The notes: generated from the sequence alone by a model not told the origin. 17,263 bases of DNA from Isohypsibius dastychi (GCA_034696485.1 JAQIWT010000605.1:1-17263), one strand, 5' to 3'. Shown: positions 1 to 10,220, numbered from the stretch's first letter. A program made the numbers and translations.

Positions 1-124
1 TTACGGAGTCAAAACTCAAAGTTTTCTATTTTTTGATGCAGTGCAAGAAAATAAGCGATACAAACAATTCTTAACCATTGTTTCGGCTTTTTAAAGTTTG
101 AACCTTGGAGTTTTGACTCCGTAA
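1..124. repeat. Foldback/MITE-like element with 17-bp perfect terminal inverted repeats
   Basis: Bases 1-17 (TTACGGAGTCAAAACTC) are the exact reverse complement of bases 108-124, so the whole 124-bp unit can fold into one hairpin. Inside it a second inverted repeat, AAACAAT (62-68) and ATTGTTT (77-83), surrounds an 8-base loop. There is no coding capacity. This is the structure of a short non-autonomous DNA transposon or foldback repeat. A target-site duplication cannot be judged because the left flank lies outside the window, and the repeat does not recur at the right end, so it is not shown to be the terminus of the viral element. Confidence 0.75.
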
Positions 125-571
125 GGATCGTCTGGCTGCTTTAAGCTACATTCTTCATCTTAATGTTTTTCTTCCAACTAGCATAAATCTTGGCCGAGAG
201 ATTAATAAACAAATTCCTGTTTATGGCTCCTCTCTGCCTCTCTGAGTGACCGCGCGTGGTAATGCATAGGGCTCACTCTTGAGCTGCAGCCCTTACGAGG
301 CTAGCTACACGGCGTGCATCTATTGCAGAGGCACACAACAACTCAAACAATTCGGCAACCCAAAACAGGCAATATACCGCAAAACACCTTATTTGTCACA
401 ACGGACGTTTACAAAGTGAAGAGCTGCACTGTCATCAACCTCTCATCAGCTTTTTTCTTCTGAAGTTTTTACGAAAACGCTATCTCACTTTCTCGCTCCG
501 CTGTCTGATGCAGAGCAATCGTCCAGAAAATGATGCCGGTGCTAGAGGTCTGTGTTATGCTCTCACTTTTT
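125..571. other. Non-coding stretch upstream of the first exon
   Basis: No open frame with coding character, tRNA or convincing core promoter was found here. It is presumably the 5' flank or 5' UTR of the spliced gene that starts near 572. Confidence 0.4.
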
Positions 572-1281
572 ATGGCTTCGAGAAATGTACCTACATATAA
601 TTAAAGTACTTGTACTCATCATTCACCCGTATTTAGGTGATCCGGAAAGAAGTTGTCACACGGAATGCGACATTCGTCTCCCTCAACCAATGCAGAGATG
701 CGGGTCACCAGTCTGCGATTCTCAACGAACAGGAAGTTACAGCTGGATCTGTCTTTATATGCGGTGGTGAGGAGTTTGTGTACATTGGATATGTTTTTGC
801 CTGTATCTCGCGAGGGAAATTCGCATGCGCATGTGTAATCGGAGTGGAAAACGGGTACGTGTTAATTTGTTGCATTTCAAGAGTACAGTGTGACTTGTCG
901 TTATGTATTTCAGGTTTTTAAAGGTGAAGTGGTGCAGGCAGAACATCGTGGACGCGCCGCTTATTGCCCCACAGCACATTCACCACGCGACTGGATCTTT
1001 ACTCAAACCCGGGTTGATGTTTGAGTATATTCTGAATAAGGAAGTTGTGCACGGCATCCTTCTTGATCAACAGAAGGGTGCACCTAAACGCCTGATGTTC
1101 GGATATAAAGATGGGGGTGTGAAAAAAGAGTAAGAAGGATAGGAGTTTATTGATGCTGCTTTTAACAGAAGACCATTTTCACAGGATATGCGCCAAAAAC
1201 ATTCTAATAGACGAGAAAGAGTTACTGAGTACCCTCGTTATCCCGTCGCCACCACCTTATCTACCGATTGATGAACAGTAA
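572..1281 (+). CDS. Unrecognised spliced protein ending in PPPY; possibly the N-terminal exons of the JmjC gene
   Basis: Proposed exons are 572-586, 637-854, 914-1129 and 1185-1281, separated by GT..AG introns of 50, 59 and 55 bp whose phases all join into one frame: 182 residues starting MASRN. Exon 2 is rich in Cys, Gly and hydrophobic residues, exon 3 is basic, and the C-terminus carries SPPPYLPIDEQ, a PPxY motif of the kind bound by WW domains. I do not recognise the family; the hydrophobic-strand pattern in exons 2-3 is faintly BAH-like, which is only a guess. The TAA at 1279 may not be the real end: a GT at 1278 and an AG at 1331 delimit a 54-bp intron that would carry the frame straight into the JmjN exon at 1332. 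The start is the first ATG that splices in frame; the first exon has only five codons and is the weakest part. Confidence 0.55.
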
Positions 1282-1331
1282 CCGTTGATACCGTTTAGCG
1301 CTATCATTACTGACATTTGTTAAACTTGTAG

Positions 1332-3841
1332 CTACCTGACCACTGCGCAGAACGTGCTTCGCTCATCAAATTCAGAACCTAATGAGCTCTAAAAAGAATA
1401 TGTCATGTTGATCAAAGCGACCACTAATGTAGTTGCTGGGGGGATTCTCAAGGTAGGAGATGGATGGCAATGAGAAACTTAACTGCGATTACTTTCCTCA
1501 ATGTTATTAAAAAGGAGATTATCCCACCGGCTACCTGGAAACCTCGAGCCTCTAACGCGATCCCAATAAAAACCTGCCAAACGATCGATATCGACCATGA
1601 GCATCCTCACATTTATACAACGTATGTGGAGGGTGAACAGGATGTGGAGATGACAACCGGGGAGTTTTGGGAAAAGGCCAGAAGAAAACGTGGTCATCTA
1701 CACGACCTCCCTGGCGATCGTCGTTGGACTGATGATATGCTCGCCAAACATCTGCTGAAGGCCATCGTTCGGTTTGGAAAGGAGCCTCGGCCGCAGTATG
1801 GCAACAACAGCGAACTGGAGGGCGACACGTCCTGTTTTGACGAGAAGCTAGAAGTAGGATCAACTTCACCCGAAAACCGTTGGCTTAATTGTTAAATCAG
1901 TGGTTCTTTCGCTTAAGCTTCTGGATTATTTTGCTACTCGGTTGATTGATCTGTGATGTGAGTTGTTTATTGACTTGGTTTTTGATAGACCGGATGGATA
2001 TCGTAACGGAATATATTCGGGAATGTACTGATACAATGACATTTCTTTGAAAATAGGAACTATTGGTTGACTGTATTCGTTGATGACATTTAGCTTTTGC
2101 GATCAACTTTCATTCATGAATTCGTTCAAATTGTCCGCAAAATATTTTGAGAAAGAAACTCGAACGGATCAGTCGGATATAATGGTTTAAAATAACGTTC
2201 TGACATCTGTATCGTCGCATATACAGTAGTATGATCGGAAGCTTCCTCATAGTCTTTGTAACTGACGCAGTTACATGCCACATAGTAAAGAGATCAGAGA
2301 GTACCCCCCCCCCCCTCCCCCACGGTACGTGCCGTGAAGGGAACTGTTTTATCATATATCAATTTTTTTGCACTTTGGTTGAAAAAAACACCATTTGCCA
2401 ACCATTTCGTTCTTCAGATTTTCAATATGCGGAACCTCCCATCAATTTTGCCATTCGCCGGAGAGTGGGCTGGGGTCACCTCGGAATATGCGTATTTTGG
2501 AACACCGGGCACGTATTTCGAAGGACACACAGAGGATTACGACACGAATTCTATTAACATTGTCCTTAAAGGAGCCCCCAAGTATTGGTTGGAAGTTCCA
2601 GCAGACCAGCACGCCAAGGTTGAGGATCTGTTGAAACGTTAGTTTGAAACTGATTTAAGACACCATACAGTTCAATTAAACTGTTCTTTTTCAGAGGTGA
2701 CTCCAAAGATGTACAGGAAATGCCCGGATGGAGCAATCCTTCGTCACAAGCAGATGATCATCACCCCCGGTATGCTCGTTGCTTATAAAATCAAGTATAA
2801 CAGTGTAAGTAGATTTCAGTTGTGTAGGCTGAAGCGTTTAAAACATTATCTTATGTCCAGGTGGTTCAGTATCCAGGAGAAATTATCATCACGCTTGAGG
2901 GAACATTCCATCAAGGAATGAACCTGGGATACAACTATGCGGGGGCGAAAAATTTTGCCTTCAAGAATTGGATCCAGTTTGGCAAGACCGCCTCATATTG
3001 TCCATGCAAGAAAGATAATGTTATTATTTCAATGACACCTCTTATCGAGAAGTTTGGAAGCCCAGAAGAGCTATTGGAATGGAAGAGTTCTAAGCGTGGA
3101 CTGATTGAGGTGGAGCTACAGTCTTCCAAGGAGACGGACCTTAACCCGAAGAAGAGAAAGGCAGCACCGGACACGGATGATGAGTCGAAATATGATGATC
3201 AGCTGACGGAGGACCAGAAGATGGAGGGTCCCCGCGCAAGATTTCTCCTGAGGAGATTAAGAACTGGTGAAACCGATCAAACTCTCAAATTTGATATTGT
3301 TACCTCATTTACAATTCCAGGATCCGTACCCATTTGCGGCTCAGCCCCGAGAATGCTAACCGTCGAGTCATCTGCGTAAATCTCAACGGATTTTATATGA
3401 CGTAAGTCGGTAGAGATATCAAATTTTAGCGATGAGCTTTGGATAAACCGATGTTACATGCGTACGGTTGTGCATCTCAGTTCACGTTCACGATTGCGAC
3501 GTGTTAAGGATGATTTTTATATTTATTTCCACAGTCTGTTCATCTTGGCAGATGTGGTCTTGCTGGTTTCATAACAATAACTTGTTGTCAGATGGCTCAA
3601 GGAGAATAGTTACATTGCTGTTAAAGCCAGTGAGGTGCCGCGACTCGGCTCAGCCTTGGGAAAGATGTTCGGAGAGTGCGTCAAGCCTCAACATAATGGC
3701 GGCAGGAGTTCAGTCGGAAACGTGCGATGGTATTTGGAGTACTTAGTTATTGGGGAATGCGAAATTGTAAACTTGACTGTTCTCGAAGCGAAGAACTCAT
3801 ACCATTATGTGAACCCAGCCTTCAAGCCTCATAAAAAGTAG
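1332..3841 (+). CDS. JmjN/JmjC histone lysine demethylase, KDM4/JHDM3-like
   Basis: Exons 1332-1452, 1515-1853, 2418-2637, 2695-2804, 2861-3266, 3321-3401 and 3592-3841; introns of 62, 564, 57, 56, 54 and 190 bp. The family removes methyl groups from histone H3 lysines (K9/K36) using Fe(II) and 2-oxoglutarate in the nucleus. The second exon opens with IIPPATWKPRAS, the JmjN end signature. The JmjC fold shows the expected 2-oxoglutarate Tyr (codon 1797), Fe ligands His 2526 and Glu 2532 in GHTEDYD, Asn 2556, Lys 2580, and the third Fe ligand His 2909 in FHQGMN. Zinc-site candidates are a Cys and His before and in LRHK, and Cys-Pro-Cys after FGKTASY; the first Cys is spaced two residues further from the His than I expect. 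A KKRK cluster follows the catalytic core and may be a nuclear signal. Two oddities: an in-frame TAA at 1390 in the JmjN exon (ATG 1405 lies just after it), and an apparent one-base loss near 3228. Without correcting that, the frame ends at 3379 and the last two exons are lost. The C-terminal tail is unrecognised. Confidence 0.82.
1854..2417 (+). other. Long intron inside the demethylase gene, with a cytosine tract
   Basis: The exon before ends at a GAA codon followed by GTAGGA, and the next begins after TTCTTCAG, joining in phase 0 so that the protein stays continuous between the 2-oxoglutarate Tyr region and the Fe-binding exon. At 564 bp it is about ten times longer than most introns here. 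It contains C12-T-C5 at 2304-2321, followed at once by CACGG-TACGTG-CCGTG (2321-2336). Open frames inside it have no coding character. Confidence 0.65.
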
Positions 3842-6129
3842 CCTCCATTAAGTTCCAATGGGTCGAATAGTTTGATCGTCTTTGGTTATCTGGATGTAAT
3901 ATCTCTCTTTCTCTCTATAGCTTGATTCATTCACTCGTGTAATTACACGACATAGATTTGTTTCTGATTGAAGCTTCTGGGCTGTGTGTGAGATGAATTT
4001 CATCACTGTACTTATTAAAAATGAGGTAAAATTCGGAAACGACCGAAGATCAATCAAAAACGGCCAAATTTTTAACCAATGAATAAGCTGCAACTTCAGC
4101 GATTTTAAACGCTGAATTGAACAACTCCTATTCGTTGATGGTGATGTTCATGCATCCTGCACAATAAGACGGATGAAAAACCAGATGCTTCTTGACCTTT
4201 GAAAAGGAAAGGTGAAAACACGTAAAATACCACCGAAACCGAAAGCAACTCGTAGCGCTGACTTCATTTCGAGCTCGTTTGAGCTCGTCCTTAACCATTT
4301 TCAAACCTACATTTGCGTTCTGCAATAAGCAAAAACGAGTCTGCATTTCAATTTGCAATAAAAAGAAGTCATTGATTTGTGATAGGCAATTAGAGAAGAG
4401 GTCTGATTGAAATACCTTAAATTGATAATGCATCTCAGGTTGGATAATTCACCAGGGAATTCATCCCATTGAATTTCGTTTCCCTAAAAAAGAGCAAAAC
4501 AATCACGTTCACGCTGACCGGAAAACCGACGGATTCATTGAGGAGGATCATGTGTATGAATGTGCTCGTATGTGTGTTAATGTATCATGTGCTCGTGATT
4601 GATCTGGTTGAAGTACTGATGTGGAACTGGTCTTTATTGCCTCGGCTTGTGGCCATCTTCGACAAGGCGCCCCATAAATCTCGCACCAGAAACACTTGCC
4701 GCATTAGTGAATTTTCTTCGTTGATCTCTACCAAGTACAACTGTTCCATTTCCGTTGATCTTTCAAGAAATTAATTTGCTGATATGTGTGACTGATAAAA
4801 GTGACACCACGACTGTATTGTATATTTTCACACTCATGGATTTGAATATGTTCAGTTGAACGGTTACATGGTTTGTGATTGAATAACATCTCACCGCATT
4901 TTTAGGAATCTATTTTGCATTTTAGGCTATTTCCAGAATTTTCTCCATACCATACTCTCACAATCGCGAAATTTGATTATGAAGTTTAATAATACGGTCC
5001 TTGAAATTCACAGAAACCTTCATTTGCGAAATCATGTCGTTCAGTAGGCATTTTTTACTTAAACAGAGGTTTTTTTTCATGGAAGCCGATGGGATGCTTA
5101 TTCAACTGTGTGGGGCAAAAAAATTGACAAAGAAGTGCCATAACTGGCGGTCGAAACAAAATGGAAAGAGTATTAAACGTCCAAGCCACAAAAAGGGCAA
5201 TTACCATAAATGAGCGAATTGTCATTTAAAACCAGCCACCTTCAGTAAATCCTTAACCCTGGAAATTTGAACAGGACTGCTCTGGTCTTCTCTCAATCGG
5301 CCAGATGGTCACGCCTTATAAATTCAACGGGTCAGTGAGATTCTCACGCCCACGCTTTGATGTTTCGAGAAATCAAAATGTTCGGGTAGAAGCAGAACTC
5401 CGGCTTCAGCACCATTGCAATCTTCAAACTTCCTGACTTTGATATCAGGAGAATGTTCCTTTTTCAAACCTGATTTACTTTTGGGGATAGCGACATTTAG
5501 ATCCATCTACAAAGACATCAAGCAGCTGAGGATGAACCCCTTCAAATGGAATCGAGGAAAGGGTACTGCAAGGATGAGTGTGTTTGAATAACGGAAACTG
5601 AAACAATTATATCGGGTATGTCAATCATATCATGTGGTTCAAATGGTGTGGTTCAAATTCATTTGCTTTGAAATCAGCTTCGTTTGATAGATAATACATA
5701 TATATGCATAATATAATTGATAAATAATATTTTATATTATATATGTATAATATGTTTGATCGTTATAGAAAAGAAACGTTCAATAATCTGCAGAAATGCC
5801 GTACCAAACGAGACCAGCCTTGGTGCCAAGTCGTAAAACAGAAGGGCAGTCGTAAAACATACGCTGTTGTTGAAAACAAACTGTTGTTGCTTCGTTACTC
5901 TCCCGGTTGACCTGAATACTTAATCGATCGAAGGACAGTTTTCGAACTGTTCAGGTTCATGCATCGGTATTCTGTAAGCTTCGTTCAAGACCATCACACA
6001 GGAGGTCTTTGACAAAAATCTGAATAAATTTATCAAGAGAAAGTCCACCTTTTCAGATATCAACAAATTTTTTGAATCGAATTATAACGTTCTTACTTAA
6101 CCAACGAATTAATTATTATAGATTGGATT
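3842..6129. other. AT-rich intergenic stretch with no supported gene
   Basis: Only short open frames occur. A 101-codon + frame at 4469-4774, a 101-codon - frame at 4128-4433, a lysine-rich 43-codon + frame beginning at the ATG near 5080, and a 60-codon - frame at 5324-5506 all lack a recognisable family. Small repeats are present: TGTGGTTCAAAT twice near 5633-5660, AGTCGTAAAACA twice near 5829-5862, and an AT-rich palindrome at 5696-5755. Spliced minus-strand exons at 4130-4500 were considered and not adopted. Confidence 0.4.
5696..5755. repeat. AT-rich imperfect palindrome
   Basis: The arms at 5696-5716 (beginning ACATATATATGC) and 5732-5755 (ending GTATAATATGT) are near reverse complements with a few mismatches and an A/T-only centre. 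It may simply be low-complexity sequence. Confidence 0.4.
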
Positions 6130-6823
6130 ATGAACATTGATATGGATGAAGAGGTATTTGGTTATATACATGAAATAAATTGGTCACTTGGGTACTGATT
6201 GTTTTGTAATCATGACAAGAAATATGTCAAGATGTTAAAAAAATTTTGTTACAATTTTATTACATTTTTCATTTCCATTGCATTTGATCTCCATTATATA
6301 TGCGTATGGATTGTCAATAACCGTTCTTACTAGATGACCACCGAAGGTCCGACAGGCAATGGGAGACAGATCATGTCTAGAAAAGACCAGGAGAGCCGTC
6401 AACGAGCAGCATTAGCCGAGCGTAAGCGACTTCGCGCTCAGAGAACAGGATATGCTGAAACGTCTACTAGCGAATCCGAATTTGATGTGCAAGCTTCCTC
6501 GTCGAAAGTAACACCGTCGGCCAAATCCATATCGGCGACAAAACGCAAATACTTGGCAAAACCGAAGTCGTCCAACAAGCGGCTCAGAGCAGCGTCTGAT
6601 AGTCCTTTCGATTTATAAGTTCCATTGGTTGAATTACACCGACGCGTAAGCCCGACAAAGATATGATGTAAATAAGTTGTTAAACCATTGTTTTGTTTGT
6701 TTTAGTGAGGCAACGGGGGAACCAGCCAAGGAATTATTAGAGTGTAAGGAGAAGATTGCCGAGTTCAATATGGAGGAGAAGCAGCGTCTAGCGTCTATCA
6801 CCGGAACTAATGTTCCGTCTTAA
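6130..6823 (+). CDS. Small basic, disordered protein in two or three exons
   Basis: The core is 6334-6618: 94 codons rich in Lys, Arg, Ser and Ala, with RKDQESRQR, ERKRLRAQR and TKRKYLAKPK clusters, no hydrophobic core, and the look of a nuclear nucleic-acid-binding protein. The ATG at 6334 directly follows an AG acceptor (TTCTTACTAG). An eight-codon exon starting MNIDMDEE at 6130-6153, with a GT donor, would join in phase 0. Alternatively a TATATAT run at 6295-6301 serves as promoter and 6334 is the start. After a T-rich acceptor at 6705 comes 6706-6823, a Glu/Lys-rich frame (EPAKELLECKEKIAEF). It fits the core only through a weak GT donor at about 6593, or else TAA 6616 is a mutation. I do not recognise the family. 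It may belong to the viral element or to the host. Confidence 0.45.
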
Positions 6824-6850
6824 AACGAAATGTTGTCCCGACCCAACTTG

Positions 6851-7156
6851 ATCACCAACCATGAGCTACAGAAAAGCAGGGTTATACCAGACAGCTCGCT
6901 GCAATTGATCCCGATGGAAGCCGTTAGGGTTCAGTGTGTCCACCAGGTTTTGCAGAATTGACAGCGGGCAACCGCTGTCGATGACAAGCACGATTGACTT
7001 TGATCTCTACTGCGTGTGACGGTGTGCAGATTCAAAAACGACACACCAGCTAAATTTGTGGAGCAGTTCTCCGTCAGAGTTAGTCTTGCAAGAATAACTC
7101 TCAAATCCCGGAGAATCATCATCACCAACCATGAGCTACGGAAAAGCAGGGTTACA
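6851..7156 (+). repeat. In-frame direct repeat, 36 bp, two copies
   Basis: Copies at 6851-6886 and 7121-7156 begin ATCACCAACCATGAGCTAC and differ at two positions. The offset is exactly 270 bp (90 codons), and both copies read ITNHEL(Q/R)KSRV in the same frame, so the repeat lies within one ancestral coding sequence. It could be a partial internal duplication. Confidence 0.75.
6960..6979. repeat. Perfect 8-bp hairpin with GCAA tetraloop
   Basis: GACAGCGG, then GCAA, then CCGCTGTC. The stem is perfect and the loop is of the GNRA type. It is immediately preceded by an in-frame stop of the decayed gene. No function is evident. Confidence 0.5.
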
Positions 7157-8142
7157 GGTGAACTTATACAGGAATTTGGCAACAACCGAGTGTTGCTGCA
7201 TTTTGAAAATGCCAGAAAGCTCTCCAATGACATTGTGCATACTCTGCAGACCAGCCAACAAACTGATGAGAGATTTTGGTGAACGAAGAAATAACGATGT
7301 CAAAGATCGTTGAGCACGCGATGACATTTGCGAGAAGAACTACAGCCAGACGCTTCCAAACCAGATGACTGGAGTTTATTTCTTTGCCGCGATAAAATGC
7401 TGCGACCAGACATGATTGCGTCTGACGCGACATTCCGCCTCCAAAAATACGACGAGAAGAAATTCAAGATACATCGTTGAAATTCGAGGGAATCGCCACT
7501 GAAACTTCCGGCGATGGAACGTCAAAGGATGCAAAAAACGAGAATTTGATGATTTCAAGAATTATTTTTCGAAAACAGGACACACTTTGAAGTGAAAAGG
7601 GGAAGTCTCAAGCTAAAAGTGACCGACGTGGTTGGTGTGGACTTTTCACTGTTAACGTTAGATCTTTAAGTCATATATGGAATTTAACGTCATGGGGAGG
7701 TTGATCTGAATCTCCACGCTCGCATGATCCATCTAGAACCAAGAAAATGCGTCTCTTTGAAGCGACGGGTTGTGAGACTGTAGTTTGAGCAGAATCGTAC
7801 AGTTTCAGATATAGATAAACTAATCAGGCAAGACTCCAAATAATTTCCGCTTTTGTGCGTGGAGAAAATATCAGGGCGAAAAACGACAACGAGGAAAGGA
7901 TCAGAGATACTATAATCAACACTTTTTAGCCGAATTGGGGACTATTCCTGAGGTACGCATCCGATTTCGGGATCAACGGTCATCCGACATTTCTGCAAGG
8001 TTTGCATCAAATATTCAGCGCACTGGCGGCAATGAGCGAGAATGATATCCGAGATGGAGCTAGATCATTTCAAGGGAATCTAATATCTTTAATTTGTTCA
8101 CGTGCGGCAAAACCTTCTTTTCCATACAGGACATGCAATTGA

Positions 8143-10220
8143 GGTTAGATTCTCAATAGTTCAGTGGCTGACACTCCCGGTCTTGGTTACCAACTTTGAC
8201 CGATCAAAGATCAACAATCATAATTTACCATTCATAACAGGCAGGTGGACCTCAGTTTTCAAGATCGGTGCTTGATAGCAGTTAGAAATCGTTCATCAAA
8301 CCAAACATGCCCGAACCACGACCCACAATGCTTTGCGTTGTGACGGTACTGTAAATTGGATTGCGCACCTTATCAAGCTGGTCCCGGGCCGGTCATATCG
8401 TCTCGTCACGCGGGAACATCATTGAAGGTGTATTGAGAGTAGGGGCCAGCGGCCCTGGCCCCTTATAAAATTCTCCTGGCCCTAAGCACCTGGCCCATAT
8501 GGAACATTTTTTTTGGCTCCACACTGCTTGTCCAAAGTGCACGAAGTTTAGAATCAACGGAAAATCTGTTAGGGAAAGTGATTTTGGGGGATATCATCTG
8601 CCAGTAAATACCAGACATAACAGAATGACTGACGAAGACTGCTTTCAAACTGCGAATCAGCAAGAAAGTGCGGTGTAGATAATCGGAGACATGGTATCAG
8701 ACAGCAATAAAACTGAACCTTCGGCCAGGACGCTCTGAGCCGGCAATACCAGTGACCAGCAGTGCACTGGCGATTCATAATTTAATGAATGAGTGAGCGG
8801 CCTCTTAAAAGTAAGAAAGTGCGCTAAACAGAAACGTTGGTCAGTGTGCGCTCTGTTTAGTTGGCGTTCAGGCGCTTTGGCTGAGCATTGAACATCCAGC
8901 TCATTAACACAAGGCAGAGCGGTTGCGAACACAGCCGCTCTCAAGATTACTCTACAGAAGTTTGTCGATCAAATGGTTTCTGTAATTGTATTGGAATTAG
9001 GTTATTCACAGATATTCAAGAAGCAGTGTTGTTCAGTGGTATCTAACTTCGGGAAACCAGTTCGCGACGTTCTATCCAATGAAGAAACATTGACAATAAT
9101 TTCACCACTTTTTTATTCATGCGTTTTTATCATGTCATTTATTTTGGCAACAATCGTTCATGTATGGTCAATGTTTCACATTAATTCATGGTAAAAGTCG
9201 TGCCAACAAACTAACGACTGATGAACGATCAATGAGCAGATCCACCAACGTAGAAAACCAAATGTCTCCAATGAATTGATCAAGCCGTGAACCGCAGAAA
9301 TTTTTAAGAGCGATCTGTTGAATGGTGTATTTTCACGAAATTCTTTGAAGGTACGCGCCGGAGAAGACCGCAAACTACCGGTAAACAGATCAAATTTCAA
9401 ACACCCTGAGGCGAAAACTGCCGTTGAATTCCGGAGAAATGGCTTTCCTCGGCAATCATTCAAGAACAATGTGAGTTAAACGGTTCAGATTAACTGGGAC
9501 ATCCGCAAACGAGGTGCGAAACATCAGTTTTAAAGTCTGGTGTCGGAAGCGCCCAGCTAACAAGTGTAACACTGTTCAATAAAACTTAACACAAATAAGA
9601 AGCTTACCTTGAACCGCAACAAGGGCAAGTGATCACACCGGAACGGAGCACAATGAATCCAGCATCCACAAATTTTCAAACAGGTTAAGGACTATCCCAA
9701 CTGGATTGATCAGTAAGTGAAGAAAATCGGCTAACTCGGCCACTTAGATACGGATGTTTAACAGACTCGGCGTTGGCGTAACTTATGCTGCACAGCACAG
9801 CGCCTTATGTTATTCCAGCCAGGCTATCGAAATTCGCATTACCTAAGGAATTGCCAATTTTCTGCCACTGGCTTCCTCCGTATAATTTGATTAGAGATAT
9901 GGACCGCACTCAAGACAGATAACCTCATCAACCATGGCTTCTGCTCCTGAGATTTTGATTGTTATCGAGAAAGAGGACGTTTCGGGGTCGGTAATGAAAA
10001 GTTCATGACCACGAGTGACTTTGGTGTTCTGGTAAGTCTATTGACTTCATTGAGATGATGAATTCCATCAAACCGGATATGGGATCCACCTGGACAAGTC
10101 AGATTACAGACCTTGTCACTGTTCTGCGTTTGAGTAAGTAACGATTTGATAAGCAGCAAACGACAGACCAACACGGTCCAAAATAGAGATTGCATTTTAC
10201 AGTTAATATGTGGTTTTTGA
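8143..10220. other. No gene supported; GC-rich repeats and possible eroded coding or inserted DNA
   Basis: Neither strand has a recognisable protein. The 95-codon minus frame at 8657-8944, the 97-codon minus frame at 9176-9469 and the 73-codon plus frame at 8973-9194 have no family signature. Visible structure: GGGGCCAG (8442-8449) facing CTGGCCCC (8455-8462), with two further CTGGCCC copies at 8476 and 8490, and CTAAACAGA (8824-8832) facing TCTGTTTAG (8852-8860). A polymerase N-terminus of usual length would be expected here, so this is either badly eroded polymerase or an unrelated insertion. A 38-codon stretch near 10030-10140 is mildly protein-like. Confidence 0.35.

Larger units (their letters stand above)
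6824..8142 (+). pseudogene. Remnant of a long unidentified + strand gene
   Basis: The frame that ends at TAA 6821 continues, in the same register, as protein-like stretches broken by stops (6958, 6994, 7000, 7280 and several later) to about 7850. It includes NLITNHELQKSRV, FVEQFSVRVSLARI, KPDDWSLFLCRDKMLR and LKLKVTDVVGVDFSLL. It then resumes in another frame with ERIRDTIINTF, NWGLFLRYASDFGINGH and a run to TGA 8140. Its position upstream of the polymerase palm suggests the 5' half of the polymerase or another early gene of the Polinton, but no domain confirms this. The persistence of one register over more than 1 kb is the main evidence that it was once coding. Confidence 0.4.

Noticed and set aside
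125-571. tRNA or other RNA gene in the left flank
   Set aside because: No cloverleaf with conserved boxes could be drawn on either strand.
4469-4774. 101-codon + strand open frame
   Set aside because: Hydrophobic, low-complexity composition, no supporting motif or splice context, and a competing protein-like frame on the other strand.
4128-4800. Possible minus-strand spliced gene, with an acceptor after a T-run near 4486 and protein-like stretches near 4430-4480 and 4640-4760
   Set aside because: The exon phases do not join without stops, the stretches are short, and no family is recognisable.
5324-5506. 60-codon minus-strand frame with fairly protein-like composition
   Set aside because: Short, isolated, no promoter or neighbour context, and no family match.
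8657-8944. 95-codon minus-strand frame
   Set aside because: Cys/Ala-rich translation without domain features in a region with GC-rich repeats; probably chance.
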